64,000 nt of DNA from Larsenimonas salina (GTDB lineage: Bacteria > Pseudomonadota > Gammaproteobacteria > Pseudomonadales > Halomonadaceae): positions 62,001 to 126,000 of the forward strand of contig NZ_JAMLJJ010000003.1 in NCBI RefSeq assembly GCF_023736155.1, in the 5' to 3' direction. The position numbers and the translations under genes are program-made. This document shows, in pieces, positions 7,786 through 17,203 of the stretch (the first letter of the stretch is position 1; every line of letters begins with the position of its first letter). Under the pieces are notes generated by a model. That model had not been told where the DNA came from. It saw nothing but the letters and a program-made list of their open reading frames with translations, and made no database searches.

Positions 7786-9342
7786 CTAGGCCCGGGTCGG
7801 TGTCAGTACCTGCCGATGAAGAGCGGTACCGGCGCTGTCCTTGAGGGTCACGGTCAGCGCCTCGCTTTCGCCGTCAAGGTCGACCTGACCGAAGAACTGA
7901 TAGCCCCGCGAGGGCGGCAGGTTCTTCTGGCCGTCGGGCGGGGCTTTTTGAAACACCACCTTGGGACCGAAGGTGGCGTCGAGCTCACCGGGGCCGAAGG
8001 TACCGGCGTGCAGCGGCCCGCTGACAAACTCCCAAAACGGCGTGAACGCCTTGAACGCAGCACGCTCCGGCGAGTAGTGGTGCGCTGCGGTGTAGTGCAC
8101 ATCGGCGGTGAACCAGACCACGTTTTGAATGGCGTTGTCGCGAATGAAGCGCAAAAGCCGGGCAAGTTCGAGCTCGCGCCCCTTGGGCGCGCCGTCATCG
8201 CGGTTGGCGATCGCCTCGAAGTGATCACCGTCGGCCACCACCAGCCCGACCGGCATATCGGCGGCAATGATCTTCCAGGTCGCGCTTGAGTCGAGCAGGG
8301 CCTGTTTCAACCAGTCGAACTGGGTCTTACCAAGAAAATCGGTGGCCGGGGACGAGGACGTCTGCACATTGGCGCTGTTGGGGCCGCGGTAGCTTCGCAT
8401 GTCGAGCATGAACACCTCGAGCCCGGGGCCGTAGGGAAACCGACGATAGAGCCGGTCGGGGGCCGAGCTGGATAACCGCGTTGGCGTGAACTCGACAAAC
8501 GCCTGTCTAGCCCGCGCCGAAAGCAGGGACACGTTTTTCTCCCGATAGCGGTCGTCGTCAAGGAGCTCCCCCGGGTACCAGTTATTCACCGTTTCGTGGT
8601 CGTCCCACTGGGCAAGCATCGGGACGTCTGCGTAGAGCGCGCGTACGTTGGCATCGAGCAGGTTATAGGCGTGCTGTCCCCGATACTCCTCGAGCGTTTC
8701 CGCCACCTTTTGCTTGGCCGGCGTCACAACGTTCTGCCAGACCGAGCCGTCCTCGAGCGCCACCCGCTCCTCCATCGGGCCATCGGCGTAGACGGTGTCG
8801 CCGGAATGAAGGAAGAAGTCCGGGCGCGCCTTTCGCATGGTCTCGAAAATCGTCATGCCGCCGCGCGATTCATCGATGCCCCAGCCCTGCCCGGCCACAT
8901 CGCCTGACCATACAAAGCGCACGTTGCGGGCGGTGGTTGGCGGAAGCGGCAGCGACCCCGCGACCGGCGCGCTCAACGCCCGGTGATCCCCCGGCGATTG
9001 AAAACGCACCCGGTAATAAAGATGATCCCAGCCGGCAAGACCCGTGGCGTCGAGCTTGCCGACAAGCCCGGTCTCCGGCAGCACCGCCACCGGTGGCAGC
9101 CGCCGGAACTGGGCGAAATCCGGCGTTTTCGAGATATCGACCTGCATGATCGCGGGGCGGTCCGCCCGGCTCCAGAGCATGGCGCGGTCCGTCAGCACAT
9201 CGCCACTCATGACGCCGGACACCGCTTCCGGACGACGCCCCTCGGCAAGCACAATGGCCGGCGCCCCGATAATCCCCGTGCCAAGGCCTGCAAGCCCCAG
9301 CCCTCCCTTGATGCCTGTCGTCAGTAAGTCACGTCGCTTCAT
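7786..9342 (-). CDS. phoD: PhoD-like alkaline phosphatase, Tat-exported
   Basis: A 518-residue protein. The N-terminus MKRRDLLTTG followed by a glycine-rich hydrophobic stretch and an A-x-A-like region is a twin-arginine (Tat) signal. It is followed by a PhoD N-terminal domain and a metallophosphatase domain with SGD (HSGDTVYAD), QWDDHE and a late HYS-type metal site. PhoD enzymes release phosphate from mono- and diesters outside the cytoplasm and need Ca/Fe. The start at 9342 was chosen because GGAGA precedes it and the Tat motif sits at the very N-terminus; the in-frame start at 9429 would bury the signal. No Pho box was recognised upstream. Confidence 0.9.
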   Translation of the reverse strand: MKRRDLLTTGIKGGLGLAGLGTGIIGAPAIVLAEGRRPEAVSGVMSGDVLTDRAMLWSRADRPAIMQVDISKTPDFAQFRRLPPVAVLPETGLVGKLDATGLAGWDHLYYRVRFQSPGDHRALSAPVAGSLPLPPTTARNVRFVWSGDVAGQGWGIDESRGGMTIFETMRKARPDFFLHSGDTVYADGPMEERVALEDGSVWQNVVTPAKQKVAETLEEYRGQHAYNLLDANVRALYADVPMLAQWDDHETVNNWYPGELLDDDRYREKNVSLLSARARQAFVEFTPTRLSSSAPDRLYRRFPYGPGLEVFMLDMRSYRGPNSANVQTSSSPATDFLGKTQFDWLKQALLDSSATWKIIAADMPVGLVVADGDHFEAIANRDDGAPKGRELELARLLRFIRDNAIQNVVWFTADVHYTAAHHYSPERAAFKAFTPFWEFVSGPLHAGTFGPGELDATFGPKVVFQKAPPDGQKNLPPSRGYQFFGQVDLDGESEALTVTLKDSAGTALHRQVLTPTRA

Positions 9343-9456
9343 GTCGTCTCCGCGTACCAGAAATCGTAGGCGAAGTATCCGAACACAAGATGACGTCTTG
9401 GATACGCCCCCATGACGAGGCGATGTCACGACCGATCACGCACGCCGTTCAGGCGT

Positions 9457-9484
9457 AAAAAAAACCCGCAGATGCGAGGTTTTC
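9457..9484 (-). terminator. Rho-independent terminator of ubiK
   Basis: On the minus strand an AACCTCGCA/TGCGGGTT stem with one bulge is followed by eight T. It lies 20 bases past the ubiK stop. Confidence 0.7.
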
Positions 9485-9503
9485 AAGGAAACGCCAGGTG
9501 AGA

Positions 9504-9857
9504 TCAGACGCCGGTGTGCGGCGAGTCGTCGCTGGTTCCGGTCGGTTCGGCGTTGGCTGCATCGTCGCTTAACGGCTCGGCGTTGGCCGTGGTGGTCTGA
9601 CCGCCCTTCAGGGAGGCAAGCTGCGCTTCCATGTCGGCAACCTGCTTTTCAAGCGCCTCGACGCGGGTACGGGTGCGGGTCAGCACATCCATCATGATGT
9701 CGAAATCTTCACGCGAGACCAGATCGAAACGGTCGAACGTGCTTTTCATCGCGCTCTGAACGCTTCGCTGAATGTCTTCCGGCGCCTGGGAGACGTCCTG
9801 AAGACGCTCGCCTAGCTGTTGGGCGAATCGACTGAATACATCGCGATTGGCGGCCAT
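9504..9857 (-). CDS. ubiK: Ubiquinone biosynthesis accessory factor UbiK (BMFP)
   Basis: A 117-residue protein of the YqiC/BMFP family. UbiK binds UbiJ and helps assemble the soluble aerobic ubiquinone complex; the family is also described as membrane-fusogenic. The N-terminus (MAANRDVFSRFAQQLGERL) is amphipathic and helical. The RVEALEKQVADMEAQLASLK segment (about 67-86) is the C-terminal coiled coil that mediates trimerisation. It has a longer acidic tail than Escherichia coli YqiC, with an imperfect NAEP repeat. AGGAAGG precedes the ATG at 9857. In pseudomonads ubiK sits between yifB and glnK-amtB; here about 7 kb separate it from yifB. Confidence 0.9.
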   Translation of the reverse strand: MAANRDVFSRFAQQLGERLQDVSQAPEDIQRSVQSAMKSTFDRFDLVSREDFDIMMDVLTRTRTRVEALEKQVADMEAQLASLKGGQTTTANAEPLSDDAANAEPTGTSDDSPHTGV

Positions 9858-10021
9858 AGTATCCTTCCTCTGATTACGTGTTCGTTGAGCATAGGATACG
9901 CACTGTGGAACCGAAACGCCTAATCCCGTCGCGGCGTCGACGATAGCGCCTGTGTTCAAAATCCTTTCGTGTTCTTGACCGCCCTTCGCAACGCCCCCGC
10001 CAACACGCCCTTCGACACGTT

Positions 10022-10045
10022 CATAGACACGCGCATAGACACGCC
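10022..10045. repeat. 12-bp tandem duplication
   Basis: CATAGACACGCG is followed directly by CATAGACACGCC. It lies upstream of the NtrC-type sites of glnK. Confidence 0.85.
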
Positions 10046-10067
10046 CGGTGTTCACATGCCGTCGCCT

Positions 10068-10084
10068 TGCACACAAACAGTGCA
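10068..10084 (+). promoter_or_regulatory. Predicted NtrC-binding enhancer upstream of glnK
   Basis: TGCAC-N7-GTGCA, a perfect match to the NtrC palindrome; flanking bases extend it to TTGCAC-N7-GTGCAA. It lies about 165 bases upstream of the predicted glnK start of transcription, a usual enhancer distance. GGTGCA and TGCACC half-sites lie further downstream. Confidence 0.65.
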
Positions 10085-10181
10085 ACGCTGCACAAGGCCC
10101 GAAAGAAAGGGCGTTATTTGGTGCAGCCGTTGGCACGCGCCTGCACCACAAACACACACCCACTGCCCCACGCCTGCCTAA

Positions 10182-10601
<420 letters not shown>

Positions 10602-10634
10602 CCCCCGATTGCACGCTTTCCAAGGAACTGTGAA

Positions 10635-11882
10635 ATGAATGACCTGATCGAAGTCAAATACGCCCTCGATACGTTCTACTTTCTAATGACCGGCGCGCTG
10701 GTGCTGTGGATGGCCGCCGGGTTCTCGATGCTGGAGGCAGGCCTTGTCCGCGCCAAGAACACCACCGAGATTCTGACCAAGAACATTGCCCTGTTCGCCA
10801 TTGCCTGCACCATGTACCTGCTGGTCGGCTACCACCTGATGTACTCAAGCGATTCAGGCGGCTTCCTGCCGAACCTCGGCTTTTTGCTCGGGGCGGAAAA
10901 CACCCCCGATGACGTGTTCGCAAGCGGGGGCGAGGTCTATTACTCCGCCCGCTCGGATTTCTTCTTCCAGGTGGTGTTCGTCGCGACCGCCATGTCGATC
11001 GTCTCGGGTGCTGTTGCCGAGCGCATGAAGCTCTGGGCGTTCCTGCTGTTCGCGGTGGTGCTGACCGGCTTTATCTACCCGGTTCAGGGCTACTGGAAAT
11101 GGGGCGGCGGCTTCCTCGATGCAGCCGGCTTCCAGGACTTCGCAGGCTCCGGCGTTGTGCACCTGTGTGGCGCGACCGCCGCGCTTGCAGGCGTCCTTCT
11201 GCTTGGCGCGCGCAAGGGCAAGTACGGCAAGAACGGGCAGATCAACGCCATTCCCGGTGCGAACCTGCCGCTTGCAACCCTTGGTACCTTCATCCTGTGG
11301 CTTGGCTGGCTCGGCTTCAACGGCGGCTCTGAGCTCAAGATTTCAGACATCGGTGAGGCCAATGCGGTCGCGCAGGTGTTCGTCAACACCAACGCAGCCG
11401 CCGCAGGCGGTGTGATCGGTGCGCTGATTCTTGCACGCCTTTGGTTTCGCAAGGCGGATTTGACCATGGCCCTCAACGGGGCGCTGGCTGGGCTTGTCGC
11501 GATCACGGCCGAGCCGCTGACGCCTACGGCACTCGGCGCAACCCTGATTGGCCTGACAGGCGGTCTGATCGTGGTCTTTGCCATCGTCGCCCTCGACAAG
11601 CTCAAGGTCGATGACCCGGTCGGCGCCATTTCGGTGCACGGCGTGGTTGGCATCTGGGGTCTGCTCGCGGTGCCGCTGACCAATGAGGCCGCCACGTTCG
11701 GCGCACAGCTTCTGGGCATTGCCGTCATCTTTGGCTGGACCTTCATCGCAAGCCTTGTTGTCTGGTTCATCATCAAGGCCGTGATGGGGCTTCGCGTCAG
11801 CGAGGAAGAGGAATACGAAGGGGTCGATATCACCGAATGCGGCATGGAAGCGTACCCGGAATTCATCGGCAGCAAAAAATAA
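10635..11882 (+). CDS. amt: Ammonium transporter, Amt family
   Basis: A 415-residue ammonium channel with 11 membrane segments. The twin histidines of the pore are visible (H176 in SGVVHLCGA, H335 in AISVHGVVGIWG). There is no cleavable signal peptide. The first helices read FSMLEAGLVRAKNTTEILTK, closer to the AMT1-type proteins of plants and cyanobacteria than to the E. coli AmtB form. The cytoplasmic C-terminus (about 30 residues, acidic) would be the site of PII docking. It is cotranscribed with glnK and followed by a strong terminator. Confidence 0.93.
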   Translation: MNDLIEVKYALDTFYFLMTGALVLWMAAGFSMLEAGLVRAKNTTEILTKNIALFAIACTMYLLVGYHLMYSSDSGGFLPNLGFLLGAENTPDDVFASGGEVYYSARSDFFFQVVFVATAMSIVSGAVAERMKLWAFLLFAVVLTGFIYPVQGYWKWGGGFLDAAGFQDFAGSGVVHLCGATAALAGVLLLGARKGKYGKNGQINAIPGANLPLATLGTFILWLGWLGFNGGSELKISDIGEANAVAQVFVNTNAAAAGGVIGALILARLWFRKADLTMALNGALAGLVAITAEPLTPTALGATLIGLTGGLIVVFAIVALDKLKVDDPVGAISVHGVVGIWGLLAVPLTNEAATFGAQLLGIAVIFGWTFIASLVVWFIIKAVMGLRVSEEEEYEGVDITECGMEAYPEFIGSKK

Positions 11883-11884
11883 TC

Positions 11885-11943
11885 AAGGCCCGGGGCAGCG
11901 CTCGACGCCGCCCCGCCCTCCTGCGGCCCCTTGGGCCTTTTTT
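11885..11943 (+). terminator. Terminator after amt
   Basis: An outer AAGGCCC/GGGCCTT stem encloses a GGGGC/GCCCC hairpin and ends in a run of six T. It separates the glnK-amt transcript from the second PII gene. Confidence 0.75.
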
Positions 11944-11962
11944 GGCAAAGCGGCAATGCTTT

Positions 11963-11991
11963 TTGTGAGAGTTGGAAACCCGTTGTATGCT
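11963..11991 (+). promoter_or_regulatory. Predicted sigma-70 promoter of the second PII gene
   Basis: TTGTGA (-35, 11963-11968) and TATGCT (-10, 11986-11991) are separated by 17 bases, between the amt terminator and the PII start. Confidence 0.5.
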
Positions 11992-11994
11992 TAA

Positions 11995-12378
<384 letters not shown>

Positions 12379-12402
12379 CCGCACAGCCTCACGCCATTTT
12401 CG

Positions 12403-12430
12403 AAAGCGCGCCTTCGGGCGCGCTTTTTTA
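12403..12430 (+). terminator. Terminator of the second PII gene
   Basis: AAAGCGCGCC-TTCG-GGCGCGCTTTTTT, a 10-bp stem with a stable TTCG loop and T-run. Confidence 0.9.
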
Positions 12431-12570
12431 TTGACCCTCGATTGCGTTGCGCCCTTGAGAAATCGCCCAATCGCAACAAGACTTACCCGTGACAGGCAGG
12501 CAGCGACTCGGCGTCTGCCGCCGACCGCCTGCTCCGTTCATGGCAGGTCTTGATCCCAAAGGAGGTTTTC

Positions 12571-13212
12571 ATGGCACTTAGATTAGGTGATACCGCACCG
12601 GACTTTACCCAGGACAGCACCGACGGCTCGATCCGCTTTCACGAATGGGCCGGTGACAGCTGGGTCGTGCTGTTTTCGCACCCGGCCGACTTCACCCCGG
12701 TCTGCACCACCGAACTCGGAGAAGTCGCCCGCCTGAAGCCCGAATTCGACAAGCGCAACACCAAGACCATCGGTCTGTCGGTCGACGCGCTCGACGAGCA
12801 CAAGCAGTGGATCGGCGACATCGAAGCGACCCAGGGCTGCGCGCTCAATTTCCCGCTTCTGGCCGACAGTGACCGTAGTGTCAGCGAGCTTTACGACATG
12901 ATCCACCCCAACGCCGACGCCACCAGCACGGTTCGCTCGGTGTTCGTGATCGACCCGGCCAAGAAGGTTCGCCTGACGCTGACCTACCCGGCCAGCACCG
13001 GCCGCGATTTTACCGAGCTTCTTCGCGTGATCGACAGTCTTCAGCTCACCGACGGCTACAAAGTCGCAACGCCTGTGAACTGGCGCGATGGCGATGACGT
13101 GATCATCGTGCCCTCGCTCGACAACGAACAGGCCAAGGAACTCTTTCCCAACGGCTGGGACGAAAAACGCCCCTACCTGCGTGTGACGCCACAACCCAAC
13201 AAGTCCCGCTAA
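12571..13212 (+). CDS. 1-Cys peroxiredoxin (Prx6 family)
   Basis: A 213-residue peroxiredoxin that reduces hydrogen peroxide and organic peroxides. The catalytic signature PADFTPVC (residues 38-45) gives Cys45 as the peroxidatic cysteine, with Thr42 in the P-x3-T-x2-C motif. The C-terminal 1-cysPrx domain (about 150-213) is present. The length and lack of a second conserved cysteine fit the Prx6 group. A near-perfect AAAGGAGG lies before the ATG at 12571, suggesting strong translation. It stands alone between the PII gene and glutaminase. Confidence 0.92.
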   Translation: MALRLGDTAPDFTQDSTDGSIRFHEWAGDSWVVLFSHPADFTPVCTTELGEVARLKPEFDKRNTKTIGLSVDALDEHKQWIGDIEATQGCALNFPLLADSDRSVSELYDMIHPNADATSTVRSVFVIDPAKKVRLTLTYPASTGRDFTELLRVIDSLQLTDGYKVATPVNWRDGDDVIIVPSLDNEQAKELFPNGWDEKRPYLRVTPQPNKSR

Positions 13213-13331
13213 CGCATCTGCACGCGGCCCCGTGAGCGTTCGATACGACGCGTTCAGGGCCTCGCTTGGCTGAGCGCGCCGAGCGTGAACGCGCTACACT
13301 GCCCGCGTTTTCACACAAGGCGCGTTTTCAG

Positions 13332-14258
13332 ATGCAAGCACTGCTCGAATCGATTCTCGATGAGGTTCGCCCCTTGCTCGGCCAGGGCAAGGTGGCGAAC
13401 TATATTCCTGCGTTGGCCACCGTCGACCCGCATCAGCTCGGGGTTGCCGTGATCGGCACCGACGGGTCGCTGTCTCAGGCCGGCGACGCTGATGTCCCGT
13501 TCTCGATTCAAAGCATCTCCAAGGTGTTTAGCCTGGTGCAGGCCATTACCCACCAGGGCGAAGCCATCTGGGACCGGCTCGGCCATGAACCCTCCGGGCA
13601 GGCCTTCAACTCGCTGGTGCAGCTCGAATTCGAGCAGGGACGACCGCGCAACCCCTTCATCAATGCAGGCGCCCTGGTCATCGCCGACATCAACGAATCC
13701 CGCTACGCCGCGCCCGTTCTCTCCATGCGCGACATGGTTCGAAAGCTGACCGACAACCCGCACATCATCGCCGACATGGTGGTCGCCGACTCCGAATATC
13801 AGCACCGCTCACGCAATGCAGCCGCCGCGTATCTGATGCAATCGTTCGGCAACTTCCACAACGACGTCGAAACGGTGCTCAAGAGTTACTTTCACCACTG
13901 CGCGCTCGCCGCAAGCTGTGTGGATCTGGCCCGGGCCTTCTCGTTTCTGGCCAATCAGGGCCGCTGTCTGCACAGCGGCAACGTCATCCTGTCACCGCGC
14001 CAGACCCAGCAGGTCAACGCCATCATGGCCACCAGCGGACTCTACGATGAGGCCGGAAACTTCGCCTACCGGGTCGGACTGCCGGGCAAGAGCGGCGTCG
14101 GCGGCGGTATCGTCGCGATCGTGCCGGGCCGCTACAGCCTCTGTGTGTGGTCGCCGGCATTGAACCCGAGCGGCAATTCGCTGGTGGGCATGCAGGTGCT
14201 CGAGAAGCTGACCGAGCGCCTCGGCTGGTCGGTGTTCGCCCCGGTCGTCTGCCCCTGA
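13332..14258 (+). CDS. glsA: Glutaminase
   Basis: A 308-residue serine-dependent glutaminase that converts glutamine to glutamate and ammonia. The beta-lactamase-like active site S-x-x-K is seen in [11 protein letters not shown] (about residue 60). Other conserved blocks are [22 protein letters not shown] and [11 protein letters not shown]. The length matches E. coli GlsA/YbaS. The ATG at 13332 fits the family N-terminus, though the Shine-Dalgarno sequence is weak. Placed beside the nitrogen genes, it likely helps supply glutamate and ammonia when glutamine is in excess; in enterics the YbaS form is also linked to acid tolerance. Confidence 0.94.
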   Translation: MQALLESILDEVRPLLGQGKVANYIPALATVDPHQLGVAVIGTDGSLSQAGDADVPFSIQSISKVFSLVQAITHQGEAIWDRLGHEPSGQAFNSLVQLEFEQGRPRNPFINAGALVIADINESRYAAPVLSMRDMVRKLTDNPHIIADMVVADSEYQHRSRNAAAAYLMQSFGNFHNDVETVLKSYFHHCALAASCVDLARAFSFLANQGRCLHSGNVILSPRQTQQVNAIMATSGLYDEAGNFAYRVGLPGKSGVGGGIVAIVPGRYSLCVWSPALNPSGNSLVGMQVLEKLTERLGWSVFAPVVCP

Positions 14259-14304
14259 CCGCCGTGCGATCTGTAAACGCCCTGTGAGGGTCAGAAAATC
14301 GGGC

Positions 14305-14336
14305 CAGACAAGTGCAGGGTTAGACAAGTGCAGGGT
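14305..14336. repeat. 16-bp tandem duplication at the aspartate dehydrogenase stop
   Basis: CAGACAAGTGCAGGGT (14305-14320) is followed by TAGACAAGTGCAGGGT (14321-14336), differing only at the first base. The second copy ends on the first base of the minus-strand stop codon. Confidence 0.92.
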
Positions 14337-15130
14337 CAGACCACCGCCGGCGTCAGTAACTGACGGCAGGCGCGAACGACCGACAGCGCCGCAAGCGTCG
14401 AGGTCTTTGGATTGGCCTCAAGCGGAAAGCCGCTGAGTTCGATCTCGAACTGCCCGAACCGCCCTTCCGCCTTGATGCGGTGGGTGTTGCGCGTCGTGAG
14501 CGGGTCGACCACCAGCTTGACCGTGGTGGCCTCCATGCCAACGCCTGCGAGTGCAACGGTCGCGGCCACATTGGAATTGGCCGGAAACAGGCGAGCGGCC
14601 TCACCCGCTGTGCCTTCGAAAAAGACCGTCGGCACCGTGACCTTATCAAGCGCCACCAGCGTTTCGGCGTGACTGCCCTGCCAGCTGCGGGGCGCCTTGC
14701 GCGCCTCATACGTTACCCGGTCAAGCCCGCCTTCCCGCGCGGCCGCCAGCCCATCCATGCCAGCCACCGCACCGGAGAGCACTTCGAACTGGGTATCACC
14801 GGCCCGTGCGGCCTCACAAAGCGCGTCGTACAGGGCTTGATCGGCCAGCGCGCCAACTGAAATCACGGCCAGCCGCCACCCGCAACGAAGCACCGACTCA
14901 CCGTGCGCGCGAAGTCCCGGCTGCCCGGCGCATTCGAGCACCAGTGCCGGCTCGCCCTGAACCTCATCGACCGAGGACACCACGTTGACCTGCTCGCCCA
15001 ACTCCGCCTGGACCGCGCTCTGACGCTCGGGCGTCTCGATCACCCATTCAAGGCTCAGCCCCTCCGGCAATAGCCGATGCACTTCCTGGCCCATCGCACC
15101 ATAACCAATCATCAAAATGTGTCGATTCAT
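14336..15130 (-). CDS. nadX: L-aspartate dehydrogenase
   Basis: A 264-residue NAD(P)-dependent aspartate dehydrogenase giving iminoaspartate or oxaloacetate plus ammonia. The N-terminal Rossmann motif is MIGYGAMG (G-x-G-x-x-G). The DUF108 catalytic half shows LSGAVAGMDGLAAA, the FPANSNVAATVALAG block and NPKTSTLAALSVVRA at the C-terminus, all family hallmarks. The enzyme can feed NAD synthesis (replacing NadB) or make or degrade aspartate; no nadA or nadC is adjacent, so the role is open. The gene is convergent with glutaminase. Confidence 0.88.
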   Translation of the reverse strand: MNRHILMIGYGAMGQEVHRLLPEGLSLEWVIETPERQSAVQAELGEQVNVVSSVDEVQGEPALVLECAGQPGLRAHGESVLRCGWRLAVISVGALADQALYDALCEAARAGDTQFEVLSGAVAGMDGLAAAREGGLDRVTYEARKAPRSWQGSHAETLVALDKVTVPTVFFEGTAGEAARLFPANSNVAATVALAGVGMEATTVKLVVDPLTTRNTHRIKAEGRFGQFEIELSGFPLEANPKTSTLAALSVVRACRQLLTPAVV

Positions 15131-15273
15131 GACTCACCATCTCGAAATTCACGTTAAAGCAATAAATGGCATCGGGATATTTCCCGCCTCGTTTCGACAT
15201 ACTGCCAGCTCATGGCGCAAGAGCAACGCACGGCCGCCAACATAAAGTACGAAAAAAGTATGTGTGCCTGCAT

Positions 15274-15303
15274 AAAAAAAGACGCCCTGCACGGGCGTCT
15301 TTG
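15274..15303 (-). terminator. Terminator of the first BCCT gene
   Basis: Minus-strand stem AAAGACGCCC/GGGCGTCTTT with a five-base loop and a seven-T tail, 20 bases past the BCCT stop. Confidence 0.85.
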
Positions 15304-15323
15304 TTCGACTCATACGTTTACGA

Positions 15324-17000
15324 TCATGGTGTAGGCTCATCACCCAGATCTTTACGAGTGATTGATGGTGCATCCTCATTGTTGGTGTCTTCCCAACTGC
15401 CGTCCTCGGTCCAGGGGTCGTCCACAGGGAACTCTTCGATGTTGATTTCAGGATCCTCGTAGTGGGGCTGATAACGAAGGTCGAATTTGGCAGCTCTCAC
15501 CATCGACACCATCAGAAGCACCGCAATGATCAAGAGCGGCACTCCACTGACCACACTGGCGGTCTGAAGCGTGTTGAGTCCGCCTAGGAACATCAGAGTC
15601 ATCGGCAGAAGCGACATCGCAAATGCCCAGAACAGGCGGTTCCAGCGCATCGGCTCACCACTTTCATCCATCTTCGTTTCAACCACTGACGCCAGGATGT
15701 AGGAAATGGAGTCGAAGGTTGTCGCAGTGAAGATAATGACCAGAACGGTAAAGATCGCGATAACAAGCCAGGACAGAGGCAGGCTGTGAAGCACGGCGAA
15801 GATGGCCGCCTGCGGCGACTGGTCGTTTAGAATAGAGACCACATCGAGCGCGTCGGTGAGCTGCAAATAGATGGCGTAGTTACCAAGGATACTGAAAAAG
15901 AGCGCGCAGCCAAGCGTTCCGAAAAAGAGAGATCCGGCCACCATGGTCTTGATCGTGCGGCCACGAGAGATGCGCGCAATGAACAGACCAACGGTCGGTG
16001 CAAACACAAGCCACCACGCCCAGTAGAAGATGGTCCAGTTTTCCGGGAAATTCGACTTAGGGAACCCTTGCATGTTACCGAACGGTTCGGTCCAAGTCGC
16101 CATGTGGAAAAGGTTCTGAATCAAGGTGCCGATCGAGTTCAAGCCGGTTTTCAGCATAAACTGGGTGGGGCCAACAATCAGAACGAACAATAAGATGCCG
16201 AGGGCCAGCCACATGTTGATGTCAGAAAGCACTTTGATGCCCTTCTTGAGGCCGACATAAGCACTGACTGCAAAAACCGCAGTACACAACATCAGTACAC
16301 AGATCTGCGTGCCCAGATTGTTTGGAATGCCGAACAACTGGCTCATACCTTCGGTGATCAAAGGCGCGAGCAGACCGAATGTAGTAGCACCACCGCCCAA
16401 CATGCCGAAAACGAACAGAATATCCACGATCTTGCCGAGCCAGCCATGAGCCAGCTTTTCACCGAGCACAGGAAGAAGCGCTTCACTGATGCGAAGGACC
16501 GGGTGCTTTCTCACGTAGTAGAAATAAGCGATAGGCAGCGCCGGAACCAGGTAGATCGACCAGGCAAGCGGCCCCCAGTGAAAAATGCCGTAGGTCGTAG
16601 CCCAGGTCACGGCCTCTTCGGAGAAGGGCTCGATGTTGAATGGGGGCGCCTGCATGTAGTAGACCCACTCGATCATCGACCAATAAAGAATCGCGCCACC
16701 GATGCCGGCACAGAACAGCATCGCCGCCCAAGACAAGAGAGGGAATTCGGGCTTTTCGTCCGGCTCCCCCAGTTTGATCTGGCCGATATCGCTAAAAATG
16801 ATATAGAGCATGAAACCGAACGAACCGATTCCGACGGCGAGATACGCAACGCCGAATTTATCGGTTACATAGTTTTTGGCCTGCATGACCCATTGGGCGC
16901 CAAGCTCAGGAAAGGCGACAAGCGGAATCGTTGCCGAAAGAAGAATGATCAGTACGCCAAAGAACAGCACTTTGTCGATACGAGAAAATGCATTGCCCAT
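15324..17000 (-). CDS. BCCT-family transporter, CaiT-like subgroup
   Basis: A 558-residue betaine/carnitine/choline transporter with 12 membrane segments. The BCCT signature NWTIFYWAWW is present. In the third membrane helix the glycine stretch GMGIG typical of sodium-coupled betaine carriers is replaced by CAGIGGAILYWSMIEWVYY, the form seen in sodium-independent CaiT-type exchangers. The substrate cannot be named from this. The C-terminus is a long, very acidic tail (about 55 residues, many D/E), unlike the basic osmosensing tail of BetP. AGGG precedes the ATG. It is a single-gene unit with its own terminator. Confidence 0.9.
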   Translation of the reverse strand: MGNAFSRIDKVLFFGVLIILLSATIPLVAFPELGAQWVMQAKNYVTDKFGVAYLAVGIGSFGFMLYIIFSDIGQIKLGEPDEKPEFPLLSWAAMLFCAGIGGAILYWSMIEWVYYMQAPPFNIEPFSEEAVTWATTYGIFHWGPLAWSIYLVPALPIAYFYYVRKHPVLRISEALLPVLGEKLAHGWLGKIVDILFVFGMLGGGATTFGLLAPLITEGMSQLFGIPNNLGTQICVLMLCTAVFAVSAYVGLKKGIKVLSDINMWLALGILLFVLIVGPTQFMLKTGLNSIGTLIQNLFHMATWTEPFGNMQGFPKSNFPENWTIFYWAWWLVFAPTVGLFIARISRGRTIKTMVAGSLFFGTLGCALFFSILGNYAIYLQLTDALDVVSILNDQSPQAAIFAVLHSLPLSWLVIAIFTVLVIIFTATTFDSISYILASVVETKMDESGEPMRWNRLFWAFAMSLLPMTLMFLGGLNTLQTASVVSGVPLLIIAVLLMVSMVRAAKFDLRYQPHYEDPEINIEEFPVDDPWTEDGSWEDTNNEDAPSITRKDLGDEPTP

Positions 17001-17203
17001 AGACTGGCCCTTTTTTGTTTATAAGGAAGCATATAGCCTAGCCGCATACGTTAGCAAAACGACCTGAATACGAAATCACCTTGCCGTATTGTTTTAGTGC
17101 TTAGGCCACGCGCGCATTCAGAAGGTCAAGATAAAGCAATCGAAATAAGTTGTCATTATTAAATGAACATTCAAAATAAAACGCTTTTTATTGGACTTAA
17201 GTT

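Noticed and set aside
10130-10145. A second sigma-54-like element upstream of glnK (TTGGCACG then TGCA)
   Set aside because: Only 9 bases lie between GG and GC; the spacing of 10 is strict for sigma-54.
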